Shown: piece after piece, positions 1 to 5,512 of the stretch
How the letters are laid out: every line of letters begins with the position of its first letter
Position numbering within the stretch: position 1 is the first letter of the stretch
NCBI GenBank assembly: GCA_002780065.1
Contig: PEWQ01000145.1
Location: forward strand, 1 to 5,598
Direction: 5' to 3'
Origin: Candidatus Hydrogenedentes bacterium CG07_land_8_20_14_0_80_42_17
Lineage (GTDB): Bacteria; UBA8481
Length of the DNA: 5,598 nucleotides
Made by a program: the position numbers and the translations under genes
Notes under the pieces: model-generated
The model's input: the letters and a program-made list of their open reading frames with translations, nothing else
Database searches by the model: none
Told to the model about the DNA's origin: nothing

Positions 1-244
1 AATTTTCAATTTGCACTTTCCAATTTGCAATTTTCAATTTGCACTTTCCAATTTGCACTTTCCAATTTGCACTTTCCAATTTGCAATTTTCAATTTGCAC
101 TTTCCAATTTACAATTTTCAATTTGCACTTTCCAATTTGCATTTTCCAATTTACAATTTTCAATTTGCACTTTCCAATTTACAATTTTCAATTTGCACTT
201 TCCAATTTCCAATTTCCAATTTGCACTTTTCAATTTGCACTTTT
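1..244. repeat. Phase-perfect heptanucleotide tandem array (about 35 units)
   Basis: The stretch divides without one inserted or lost base into 7-bp units, the first lacking one base at the window edge. Nearly all units fit C-A-(A/C)-T-T-T-N; one is CATTTTC. The commonest are CAATTTG, CACTTTC and CAATTTT, with CAATTTA, CAATTTC and CACTTTT as minor forms. There is a 14-bp super-period: even-numbered units are almost always CAATTTG or CAATTTA, while odd ones alternate mainly between CACTTTC and CAATTTT. Because 7 is not a multiple of 3 and no phase makes a stop, all three forward frames stay open; this is an artefact of the repeat and not coding. The array continues beyond the left edge of the window. 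Short tandemly repeated heptamers are known from heterocystous cyanobacteria, but these units are different in sequence. Confidence 0.95.
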
Positions 245-308
245 CAAATATAATAACATACCAGATACCAAGACACTGAGTTTTTTTATCTTTTTTTCCT
301 TGTCTCCG
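219..308 (+). repeat. Left arm of a long imperfect inverted repeat (array end plus core)
   Basis: This segment begins in the last heptads, crosses the junction CAAATAT at 245-251 and runs through a non-repetitive core to the T-rich stretch and TCTCCG near 303-308. The reverse complement of 5427-5512 aligns along its length. Hand alignment of the core, 245-290 against 5487-5442, gives 41 of 46 identical positions. Similarity fades after about 308. The array-to-core junction is the same in both copies, so the composite looks like one dispersed element present twice in opposite orientation, with very different numbers of heptads. Confidence 0.85.
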
Positions 309-427
309 GTGCCTATTCAGAAAATTGCGTTCAGTCTACCAGTTTCATTTTCATCCGTTGAGGAGCGGCCTAGCCGCATGAGTTTCTCTGTGGTTGTATT
401 CCATATCGACTTGCATGACTCCGGTAA
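309..427. other. Intergenic DNA downstream of the operon, no clear terminator
   Basis: This lies between the left repeat and the end of the large exported-protein gene, which reads toward it. I see no gene and no Rho-independent terminator. The only GC-rich dyad is GCGGC-CTA-GCCGC at 365-377, a 5-bp stem with a 3-nt loop and no T tract on the minus-strand side. How the operon transcript ends is therefore not visible here; Rho-dependent termination or run-on into the A-rich minus strand of the repeat are both possible. Confidence 0.5.
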
Positions 428-3400
428 CTAATTGCTATCCGCTTTGCCGATAACATACGATGCGTATCTTTCAAGCTCATTCAGCGCAGAGCTGACTTTA
501 TCTTGCTCTAACTCTATAGGCTCTGCCGCTAAAATATTTAATCTCTCAATCGCCGAGAAAAACATATTCAATTGCTTTGCCTCTAATGTTATCGGCAATC
601 TTGCGCCTTGAATAATTTCAGAGACCTTTTTCCAGCCTTTCGCTAATTCTATCAATGCCTCGCGATAAGCTATGCGTCCGAGCGCTGACGTATCTTTTTC
701 AGATCGTTTGAGGTTAAGTGCTGATTGAGGCGTAATCAGTGGCAAATTAGTGATGCCTTGCTCGACTAATAATCTAGAAGCTTCCCACGCTAAATTAGCT
801 AACCGTTCGGTCACATCACCTTTACTTTGTGTTGAAACAATTACAGGTAAAGTCCAATCTCGATCTGCTCGTGTTATGACATCTTTGATTAAAGTCAATT
901 TAGAACTGAAACGGTCAAGAAGAAAGAAAGAAGGAGAGAGCTCTTCAAAAAGTATGATATTTGCTTCGCCTGAAGAACCTGCATTTAATTTAAATCCGCC
1001 ATAATATTTCTCGCCTTCTTTAAGCTGAGGAACATTTTGAGCTTGCCGAAGAATTCCGTTTACTGCTACATAAACCCTTCCCGCAGATAAAACTCCTGTT
1101 TCTGCATATCGCGCATACCTGATTACAATATCTCTGCCTGCCGGCGGAGTGTCATCGCCAAGATTAAGTATTTTTAAGTGACTCAATCTATTTCTAAAAC
1201 TGTCTTCCTGAAGATTAGCTGAAAAATTCAGAGGCCCGTAATTTACCAAAAACCGATTCGCTCGTTTGAAAGCAAATACTGCTGTTTCACCGGCAGGAAC
1301 GAACGTTATGGCTTGTTTTTCCGAGCTCTTTTCATCTTCGCTTTTTACTTCTAGATCCGGAGCATCTCCATCTTGAACATTAATATTTACCAGCGAGAGA
1401 TTTTCTCCGTCTTCTGATTGTGCATTTGCCAGCAGTGAAAAATTCATGTTTGGAAATGGAACAGGCGGGACAAATCGTGTGACTTCGACTAACTGATTCC
1501 ATGGTGAATTTGGAAGAGAAAGCAGTATCGTCTCCTTTCCGTATTTAGTAGAGGCGATTGGAATAAAAACATTTTTTATTTCTCCGGATTTAATTTTGAT
1601 TATCGAAGTAGTTTCTGCCGAACTAACTTTTGAGAATAATGTTAGATTGTTTGATTTAGTAAAGACCCCGCGATTTTGAAGTGTGAGATACACTCCGCTT
1701 TCAGAAGCAATTGCATTGGAGATGACTCCGTTTTCCGTGTAAACAAGCTTTCCAATCAGCCGAGGAGTATCAGTAAGAAAGGTTTTAATATTTCCCACAG
1801 GACTGAGTTTCAATTCCAGAGTGTCTTCAAGCATCGAGCGCGTAAGCGATGAGAAAAACGTTGTTTCAGTAGAAGCTACTTCGAACTTATCTTGCCAGCC
1901 GCTTCCTTTCAGACGGGCAGTTACTGCGGGCACAGGCCTTTGCTCGTTTGCAGAGCCCCATGTCTTAACATGAAGTTCGATGGTGATCACCGTATCGAGC
2001 TCAGTTGTCTCAACCGGAGCAAAAATAAATTTCAGTTCATCATCTATAGGCATTACAGAATAATTTGGATTGAGAACTGAAATTAACGGTTCTATCTTAA
2101 TGCAGTCTTCGGGACTTTCATGTCGCTCAGGTGGAACGTCTAATAAAATGAACTCGCTTTTTTCTCCAAGTAAAACATCTCCGCGTATCAGGCCTGACAA
2201 AAGAGGAAAAGGCTCTGTCGCGACAAGAGCTGTTTCACCAGGCATAATTCTGATTCTTCTGTTGAAATCAGAGATTACGATATCTTCAAGTGACGCTTTT
2301 AAAACTGGAGAAACATTCCCGGCAAGATTTCCCTTGTTGCTGATGACAGCATAAAGTCTGCTTTTAGATCCAATCGATTTATCCGATTCAAAATAAATAT
2401 TTTCGATATTAAAAATGGGGGCAGGCCGAGGAATCCTCGAAACAAAAAAGGAAATTTTAGTTTCCGTGACTTCGTCATTAATAAAAAATAAGTCTAAATT
2501 AAAAGATTCAGGAAAAGAATCCTGCCACAAAAAAGAGAATGCATTTGTCTCTTCGGCTCGCAGGGGCGGGAGCATTACATAAGTTTCTTTGCCGAAACCT
2601 TTCAATCTAATATTCATTTTGTCTGCAGTTCCAGTTCCTTGGTTAGCAACTGCAATAATCAATTCCAAAGGCTCTTCAGCATTATTGCTCACAATCTTTG
2701 CGGATAGTAGTTTTGGAATAGCCATAGATTGAGGTTCGAAATCTGCGGCAATCGATTGATTGGCAATCGATTGATTGGCAATCGATTGATTGCTGATCTT
2801 TAATATTACTCTTCCTCGATCGCGCTGAGCCGTTGAGGCAAACTTTAGAGTTTGAAAAGTGCCGCCTCGAATTGAAGGAATTTCATCGATTTGCGTTTCA
2901 CTGCCGTATTCCCAATATGCTGTTGCTGTTTCAGTCGGAATATCTCCGCTGTTCATAAGAATTATTGAAGAGGCGAATGTAGAACCGATGAACGGAGCAG
3001 GAGGAAAAATAGAGAGAGGAGATGCGAATTGCAGTCTGCCCGGCTTTGGAGGTCTGCCAGGATTTTGAGCCGGTTTCATCTCTAATAAAAAATCGGTTGG
3101 CTTCCAGATAATGGTTCGGTTTTCCATAGGTTGCAAATCCGGAATAGAGGCCGCTGAAGAATCGTCTTGGCAGACTCGTATGTGAAAGAGAATTTTTGTT
3201 TGAGACCAGTTGCTTGTTGCGCTTTGAATAGGCAGTTCTATTTCTCCGGCATCTCGAATTCGAATTCCAAACTCTTTTACAGCAAGAGTTTTTCCTTCAC
3301 ATTGAAGTTCAATCGATTTGAGCTCCAACATTGTTCGCCCTCTCTTTATAGGCTTCAATACTCTTGAAATGCCGAGAAATCCTCCCTTCGACTCTTCAGG

Positions 3401-3709
3401 TTCTTCGTAAGCTAGTTCTGATTTAATTTTCAATTTAATACTCTCGATAAAACGTTCTTTTGAATTGCCTGATACCAACGCGCTCCCTTCAATATTGAAA
3501 TCGCCTTTGCGCAAAAAGATAGTTTGTTCTCGAGAAGTGAACTGAATTCTTTGAACAACAAAATGCTTAGCAGGAATTATTATAGCTTTTGTTTCAGTTT
3601 GAAGATTTATCGGCGCTTCTGCATGAACCGATACTGATAAAAAAAATAAAAGCATAATCGTAACAATATGCGAATATTGAAATGCAATTTGCTTTTTGAG
3701 TTTAATCAT
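428..3709 (-). CDS. Large exported multi-domain beta-sandwich (CARDB/Ig-like) protein with helical C-terminus
   Basis: This gene encodes 1093 residues whose specific family I do not recognise. Residues 1-30 form a Sec signal peptide: a basic start (MIKLKK), a hydrophobic core around 16-28 and a VHA/EA cleavage site after A30. The mature protein should be periplasmic or surface-located. Residues 31-180 are beta-rich, and 188-240 are proline-rich. Several segments then look like CARDB or Ig-like beta sandwiches, with similar turns at N253-S-G, N356-Q-G, N458-K-G and N679-R-G, each between hydrophobic strands; these domains usually serve adhesion or as spacers. A triple NQSIA repeat lies at 307-321, an acidic stretch at about 764-797, and residues 945-1093 are mainly alpha-helical. 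Cysteines are few (137, 180, 536), and I see no LPxTG motif, lipobox or catalytic motif. The start is supported by GGAAAG seven bases upstream. It is the last gene of the operon, 43 bp after the preceding one. Gene call is firm; domain naming is inference. Confidence 0.92.
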   Translation of the reverse strand: MIKLKKQIAFQYSHIVTIMLLFFLSVSVHAEAPINLQTETKAIIIPAKHFVVQRIQFTSREQTIFLRKGDFNIEGSALVSGNSKERFIESIKLKIKSELAYEEPEESKGGFLGISRVLKPIKRGRTMLELKSIELQCEGKTLAVKEFGIRIRDAGEIELPIQSATSNWSQTKILFHIRVCQDDSSAASIPDLQPMENRTIIWKPTDFLLEMKPAQNPGRPPKPGRLQFASPLSIFPPAPFIGSTFASSIILMNSGDIPTETATAYWEYGSETQIDEIPSIRGGTFQTLKFASTAQRDRGRVILKISNQSIANQSIANQSIAADFEPQSMAIPKLLSAKIVSNNAEEPLELIIAVANQGTGTADKMNIRLKGFGKETYVMLPPLRAEETNAFSFLWQDSFPESFNLDLFFINDEVTETKISFFVSRIPRPAPIFNIENIYFESDKSIGSKSRLYAVISNKGNLAGNVSPVLKASLEDIVISDFNRRIRIMPGETALVATEPFPLLSGLIRGDVLLGEKSEFILLDVPPERHESPEDCIKIEPLISVLNPNYSVMPIDDELKFIFAPVETTELDTVITIELHVKTWGSANEQRPVPAVTARLKGSGWQDKFEVASTETTFFSSLTRSMLEDTLELKLSPVGNIKTFLTDTPRLIGKLVYTENGVISNAIASESGVYLTLQNRGVFTKSNNLTLFSKVSSAETTSIIKIKSGEIKNVFIPIASTKYGKETILLSLPNSPWNQLVEVTRFVPPVPFPNMNFSLLANAQSEDGENLSLVNINVQDGDAPDLEVKSEDEKSSEKQAITFVPAGETAVFAFKRANRFLVNYGPLNFSANLQEDSFRNRLSHLKILNLGDDTPPAGRDIVIRYARYAETGVLSAGRVYVAVNGILRQAQNVPQLKEGEKYYGGFKLNAGSSGEANIILFEELSPSFFLLDRFSSKLTLIKDVITRADRDWTLPVIVSTQSKGDVTERLANLAWEASRLLVEQGITNLPLITPQSALNLKRSEKDTSALGRIAYREALIELAKGWKKVSEIIQGARLPITLEAKQLNMFFSAIERLNILAAEPIELEQDKVSSALNELERYASYVIGKADSN
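2747..2791 (-). repeat. Three identical 15-bp in-frame tandem units (NQSIA x3)
   Basis: Three exact copies of a 15-bp unit, each containing the 10-bp palindrome CAATCGATTG, encode NQSIA three times at residues 307-321 of the exported protein. The site lies at the end of the first CARDB-like segment, before the next begins near residue 333, so it sits in a probable interdomain linker. The unit is a multiple of three, so gain or loss of copies would keep the frame. The copies are identical at the DNA level, which suggests recent duplication. Confidence 0.93.
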
Positions 3710-3736
3710 ATTGAAACTTTCCAGTGCAAGTTCAAT
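3710..3736 (-). promoter_or_regulatory. Intercistronic hairpin overlapping the ribosome binding site of the exported-protein gene
   Basis: On the mRNA strand, ATTGAACTT (3736-3728) can pair with AAGTTTCAAT (3719-3710), giving a 9-bp stem with one bulged T and an 8-nt loop. The stem ends directly before the start codon at 3709. The weak Shine-Dalgarno GGAAAG (3722-3717) lies half in the loop and half in the stem. Such a structure could limit initiation at the third cistron and set its level below the two upstream genes. The pairing is seen in the sequence; the regulatory effect is inference, and an AT-rich stem of this size may be only marginally stable. Confidence 0.45.
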
Positions 3737-3752
3737 GCCTCGACTTTCCCGC

Positions 3753-4670
3753 TTACTTCAGCTCTTCAAATAACCCTTTCAATTCTTTGCCAATTTCAGC
3801 ATCACCGTCGTTTTGACTTTTGACTGATTCGTTAATCTTTTTAGCAATCTCTTCCGGCTTTTGTTTTAGCATAACATCTATCTCTGCGATTTCAGCTCTG
3901 ATAACCATCGCGGCTTGAACAGCATTTTGGTCGGTGCTCTTCATCACTGCGTTCATTGTTTCCTCTAATTTCTGACGCTTGCTGGCAAGCATATCGTAAA
4001 TGTTCTTGAACCCTTTTGATGATGCCCGCAACTCAAGCATTGCCGTCATTTGATCGGCTATTTTTGAATTATCAGTATTAGATGAAACAAATTCTTCTTC
4101 AGGCTCGCTTTGTGTATCACCTGCCTTGACCTTTTCAAGAAATGAGAGCATCTTTCCTTTTGGTTTTGATGATGCGGCTGAAGGTTGAGATGAAATAGGA
4201 GCGGGAATTTGAGCTGAAGCAGGTTGAGTTGAACTCGCTTGAGTCGTACTAGTTTGAACCGATTTCAGAAATGACATCATACCGCCTTTGGGACTCGGAG
4301 CAGACTCTTTTGGAGTATAGCTCGCCGCTTGAGATGAGGATCGAGTTTCATGGCTGGATTGAGCCTCACCGACTCGCTTAGGCTGAGGTATTGCTCCGTC
4401 CGGAACAAGAGATTTTCGTTCAGAGACGGCTGGAGCAGATTGAGCGGCTTGACTTTCAACTCCGGGAAGTTTTGCAAGGTAAAGCCTTGGAGAATTTGAA
4501 ATCTCCATGAACTTGGCTCTGGCAACACTTAATTTTTCGACCTCTTCAAGATGCTTTCCTGAGACAAGCAGTTCTTCAATCTTATGATTCAAATAATCGA
4601 TCTTTGCTTGAAGAGCCTGACTTAAAAATAAATCAGGATCTAAATTGTTATCTTCTATTCTGAATGTCAT
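3753..4670 (-). CDS. Cytosolic helical protein with disordered Ser/Ala/Pro/Gln-rich centre and a duplicated short motif
   Basis: This gene encodes 305 residues of a family I do not recognise. There is no signal peptide or membrane segment, so it should be cytosolic. Residues 1-60 are charged and helical, plausibly a coiled coil. Residues about 72-200 are low-complexity and rich in Ser, Ala, Pro and Gln, hence probably disordered. Inside this linker a motif occurs twice: PKGGMMSFLKSV at 127-138 and PKGKMLSFLEKV at 170-181. Residues about 203-305 form a charged, mostly helical domain ending in GLFEELK. The ATG overlaps the upstream stop codon as TAATG and has no good Shine-Dalgarno of its own, so translation is probably coupled to the membrane-protein gene. 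The layout of two helical ends joined by a flexible linker with repeated hydrophobic peptides suggests an adaptor or scaffold, perhaps binding the neighbouring membrane protein; that is inference. No enzymatic motif is visible. Confidence 0.9.
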   Translation of the reverse strand: MTFRIEDNNLDPDLFLSQALQAKIDYLNHKIEELLVSGKHLEEVEKLSVARAKFMEISNSPRLYLAKLPGVESQAAQSAPAVSERKSLVPDGAIPQPKRVGEAQSSHETRSSSQAASYTPKESAPSPKGGMMSFLKSVQTSTTQASSTQPASAQIPAPISSQPSAASSKPKGKMLSFLEKVKAGDTQSEPEEEFVSSNTDNSKIADQMTAMLELRASSKGFKNIYDMLASKRQKLEETMNAVMKSTDQNAVQAAMVIRAEIAEIDVMLKQKPEEIAKKINESVKSQNDGDAEIGKELKGLFEELK

Positions 4671-5017
4671 TAGAACTTAAACTGATTAATCCAGAAGGCG
4701 ATGGCTATTATCGAGAAAGCAAAGAAGAAGAGCGTGATCGAAATAGAGAGAAGAAGAGTCAGAGGAAGTTCGAAATAATCCATCACAGACGACGCAATTT
4801 TTACTACGTTCGGCCCGAATCCATCGTTTAGCTGACTTTGAATACGCTTCTTGAAGAGCGACATGATGTAGAATATAACGATAAAAGTGACTAGCGGTAT
4901 TAAGAATCCGACAAGCAGAAATATGGAGCCTGTGGTAACTGCTATAAGAAAAGCTATTCCTATGACTAAAAATAGAATCGCAAATAAAATCATCTTCATT
5001 ACAGGATCATCTTTCAT
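4670..5017 (-). CDS. Small integral membrane protein, three predicted transmembrane helices
   Basis: This gene encodes 115 very hydrophobic residues of unknown family. Likely membrane helices are at about 9-28, 31-53 and 84-110. The first two form a tight hairpin separated by a few residues (TTGS). The positively charged stretch F55-K-K-R after the second helix suggests that the loop at 54-83, which ends in an amphipathic segment, faces the cytoplasm. No cleaved signal peptide, catalytic residue or lipobox is evident. The ATG at 5017 is favoured over the second Met (residue 7) because AGGAG lies five bases upstream. It is the first cistron of the operon, its stop codon shares one base with the start of the next gene, and its 5' untranslated region begins in the tRNA-tail repeat. 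It could anchor the cytosolic protein encoded next or help place the exported one; neither is shown by the sequence. Confidence 0.88.
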   Translation of the reverse strand: MKDDPVMKMILFAILFLVIGIAFLIAVTTGSIFLLVGFLIPLVTFIVIFYIMSLFKKRIQSQLNDGFGPNVVKIASSVMDYFELPLTLLLSISITLFFFAFSIIAIAFWINQFKF

Positions 5018-5022
5018 AACTG

Positions 5023-5027
5023 CTCCT
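5023..5027 (-). promoter_or_regulatory. Shine-Dalgarno AGGAG of the membrane-protein gene
   Basis: AAAAGGAG ends five bases before the ATG at 5017 and is the strongest ribosome binding site of the operon. It decides the start over a second in-frame Met six codons later. A 5-bp GC hairpin (GCCCC-GAA-GGGGC on the mRNA, 5049-5037) derived from the tRNA-tail repeat sits about nine bases upstream, leaving an A/T-rich single-stranded stretch around the site. Confidence 0.8.
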
Positions 5028-5030
5028 TTT

Positions 5031-5210
5031 AATTTTGCCCCTTCGGGGCGGCCGGATGACGGCGTATTCCTACACGCCGTGAATCCATAGGCTACGATAC
5101 ATCCTGTATCGTGATTAATTAATTTTGCCCCTTCGGGGCGGCCGGATGACGGCGTGTTCCTACACGCCGTGAATCCATAGGCTACGATACATCCTGTATC
5201 GTGATTAATT
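5031..5210 (-). repeat. Two tandem 90-bp units, each carrying a copy of the tRNA-Pro 3' end plus two hairpins
   Basis: Units at 5031-5120 and 5121-5210 differ at one base only (A5066 versus G5156). A third partial copy of 27 bp, 5211-5237, runs into the real tRNA gene. In gene direction, each unit contains two palindromes and then the last 15 nt of the tRNA (part of the T loop, the 3' T-stem strand, the 3' acceptor strand and A73), followed by 12 nt of trailer. One palindrome is ACGATACA-GGA-TGTATCGT (5094-5112 and 5184-5202). The other has the stem ACGGCGTG/CACGCCGT (5149-5170, with the outermost loop-side pair lost in the copy at 5059-5080). The remaining 63 bp resemble a REP-like palindromic element and are GC-richer than the flanks. 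The arrangement recalls the E. coli tyrT distal repeats, where a tRNA tail is also repeated downstream of the tRNA. Confidence 0.95.
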
Positions 5211-5222
5211 AATTTTGCCCCT

Positions 5223-5296
5223 TCGGGGCGGCCGGATTTGAACCGGCGACTCCCTGGTCCCGAACCAGGTGCGCTACCGGACTGCGCTACGCCCCG
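5223..5296 (-). tRNA. tRNA-Pro, anticodon CGG
   Basis: The 74-nt minus-strand gene folds into a standard cloverleaf. It has a 7-bp acceptor stem (CGGGGCG with CGCCCCG), a 4-bp D stem GCGC/GCGC with GG in the loop, an anticodon stem CCTGG/CCAGG with loop TTCGGGA, a 5-nt variable loop GAGTC, a T stem GCCGG/CCGGC with loop TTCGAAT, and discriminator A (5223). The anticodon CGG (5262-5260) reads CCG. C1:G72 and A73 are the usual bacterial tRNA-Pro identity elements. CCA is not encoded, so a CCA-adding enzyme is needed. The trailer AGGGGC right after A73 can pair with GCCCC of the 3' acceptor strand, a possible competing hairpin before end processing. No T-tract terminator follows, so transcription may continue into the downstream repeats and operon. 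Confidence 0.97.
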
Positions 5297-5305
5297 TATA
5301 TTGAA

Positions 5306-5334
5306 AGCATATTATCGCAATAATGATTTGTCTA
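5306..5334 (-). promoter_or_regulatory. Candidate sigma-70 type promoter for tRNA-Pro (and possibly the operon)
   Basis: Reading the minus strand, TAGACA (5334-5329, one mismatch to TTGACA) is followed after 17 bp by TATGCT (5311-5306, four of six to TATAAT). The tRNA 5' end lies nine bases past the -10 box, so initiation would leave only a very short leader. An overlapping TAATAT at 5314-5309 is a better -10 sequence but gives a 14-bp spacer. No other promoter is apparent between here and the first protein gene. Confidence 0.5.
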
Positions 5335-5371
5335 CCATCAGAAGATAAAAAAATGAAAAAAGGCAGTAGCA

Positions 5372-5411
5372 GAAATTTGAAATTGTAAATTGAAAATTTC
5401 ATTTTTCAATT
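5372..5411. repeat. Short degenerate heptad fragment with an AT-rich hairpin
   Basis: The reverse complement of 5372-5392 reads CAATTTA-CAATTT-CAAATTT, closely like the array/core junction of the right inverted-repeat arm (CAATTTG-CAATTT-CAAATAT), including the same one-base-short unit. It appears to be a truncated further copy in the same orientation, without the core. Next to it AATTGAAAA (5388-5396) and TTTTCAATT (5403-5411) form a 9-bp stem with a 6-nt loop. There is no T-run, so it is not read as a terminator. Confidence 0.55.
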
Positions 5412-5426
5412 ATTTCACACGTTCTA

Positions 5427-5512
5427 CGGAGAAAAAAAATAGATAAAAAATCTCAATGTCTTGGTACATGGTATGTTATAATATTTGAAATTGCAAATTG
5501 GAAAGTGCAAAT
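5427..5512 (-). repeat. Right arm of the long inverted repeat (core plus about four heptads)
   Basis: This is the reverse-complement partner of 219-308. The core at 5442-5487 matches 290-245 at 41 of 46 positions by hand alignment, followed outward by the units CAATTT, CAATTTG, CACTTTC and a partial unit when read on the minus strand. Unlike the left copy, the heptad part stops after about four units and is followed by unrelated sequence from 5513. A plus-strand TGTTATAAT (5474-5482), an extended -10 type sequence, lies in the core and points outward; the left arm has TGTTATTAT on the minus strand at 258-250, also outward. Confidence 0.85.

Noticed and set aside
365-377. GCGGC-CTA-GCCGC dyad as a terminator for the operon
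   Set aside because: Stem of only five pairs and no T tract on the minus-strand side.
11-431. Three overlapping plus-strand open frames of 80-130 codons with repetitive peptides such as FPICNFQFALSNL
   Set aside because: They only reflect a 7-bp repeat with no stop in any phase. All three frames are open equally, and the longest runs antisense into the end of the exported-protein gene.
4277-4528. 83-codon minus-strand frame inside the 305-aa gene
   Set aside because: Out-of-frame shadow within the low-complexity linker, with no separate ribosome binding site that I can see.
4887-5090. 67-codon plus-strand frame antisense to the membrane-protein gene
   Set aside because: Overlaps a well-supported gene with a strong ribosome binding site and ends in the tRNA-tail repeats; no start signal of its own.
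5031-5237. CRISPR-like array
   Set aside because: Whole 90-bp units are near-identical, including the would-be spacers, and the repeat is explained by the tRNA tail.
5211-5237. Attachment site of an integrated phage or island
   Set aside because: The repeated tRNA-end block fits an att core in form, but there is no integrase or phage gene and the copies are only 90 bp apart; kept only as an alternative origin for the repeats.
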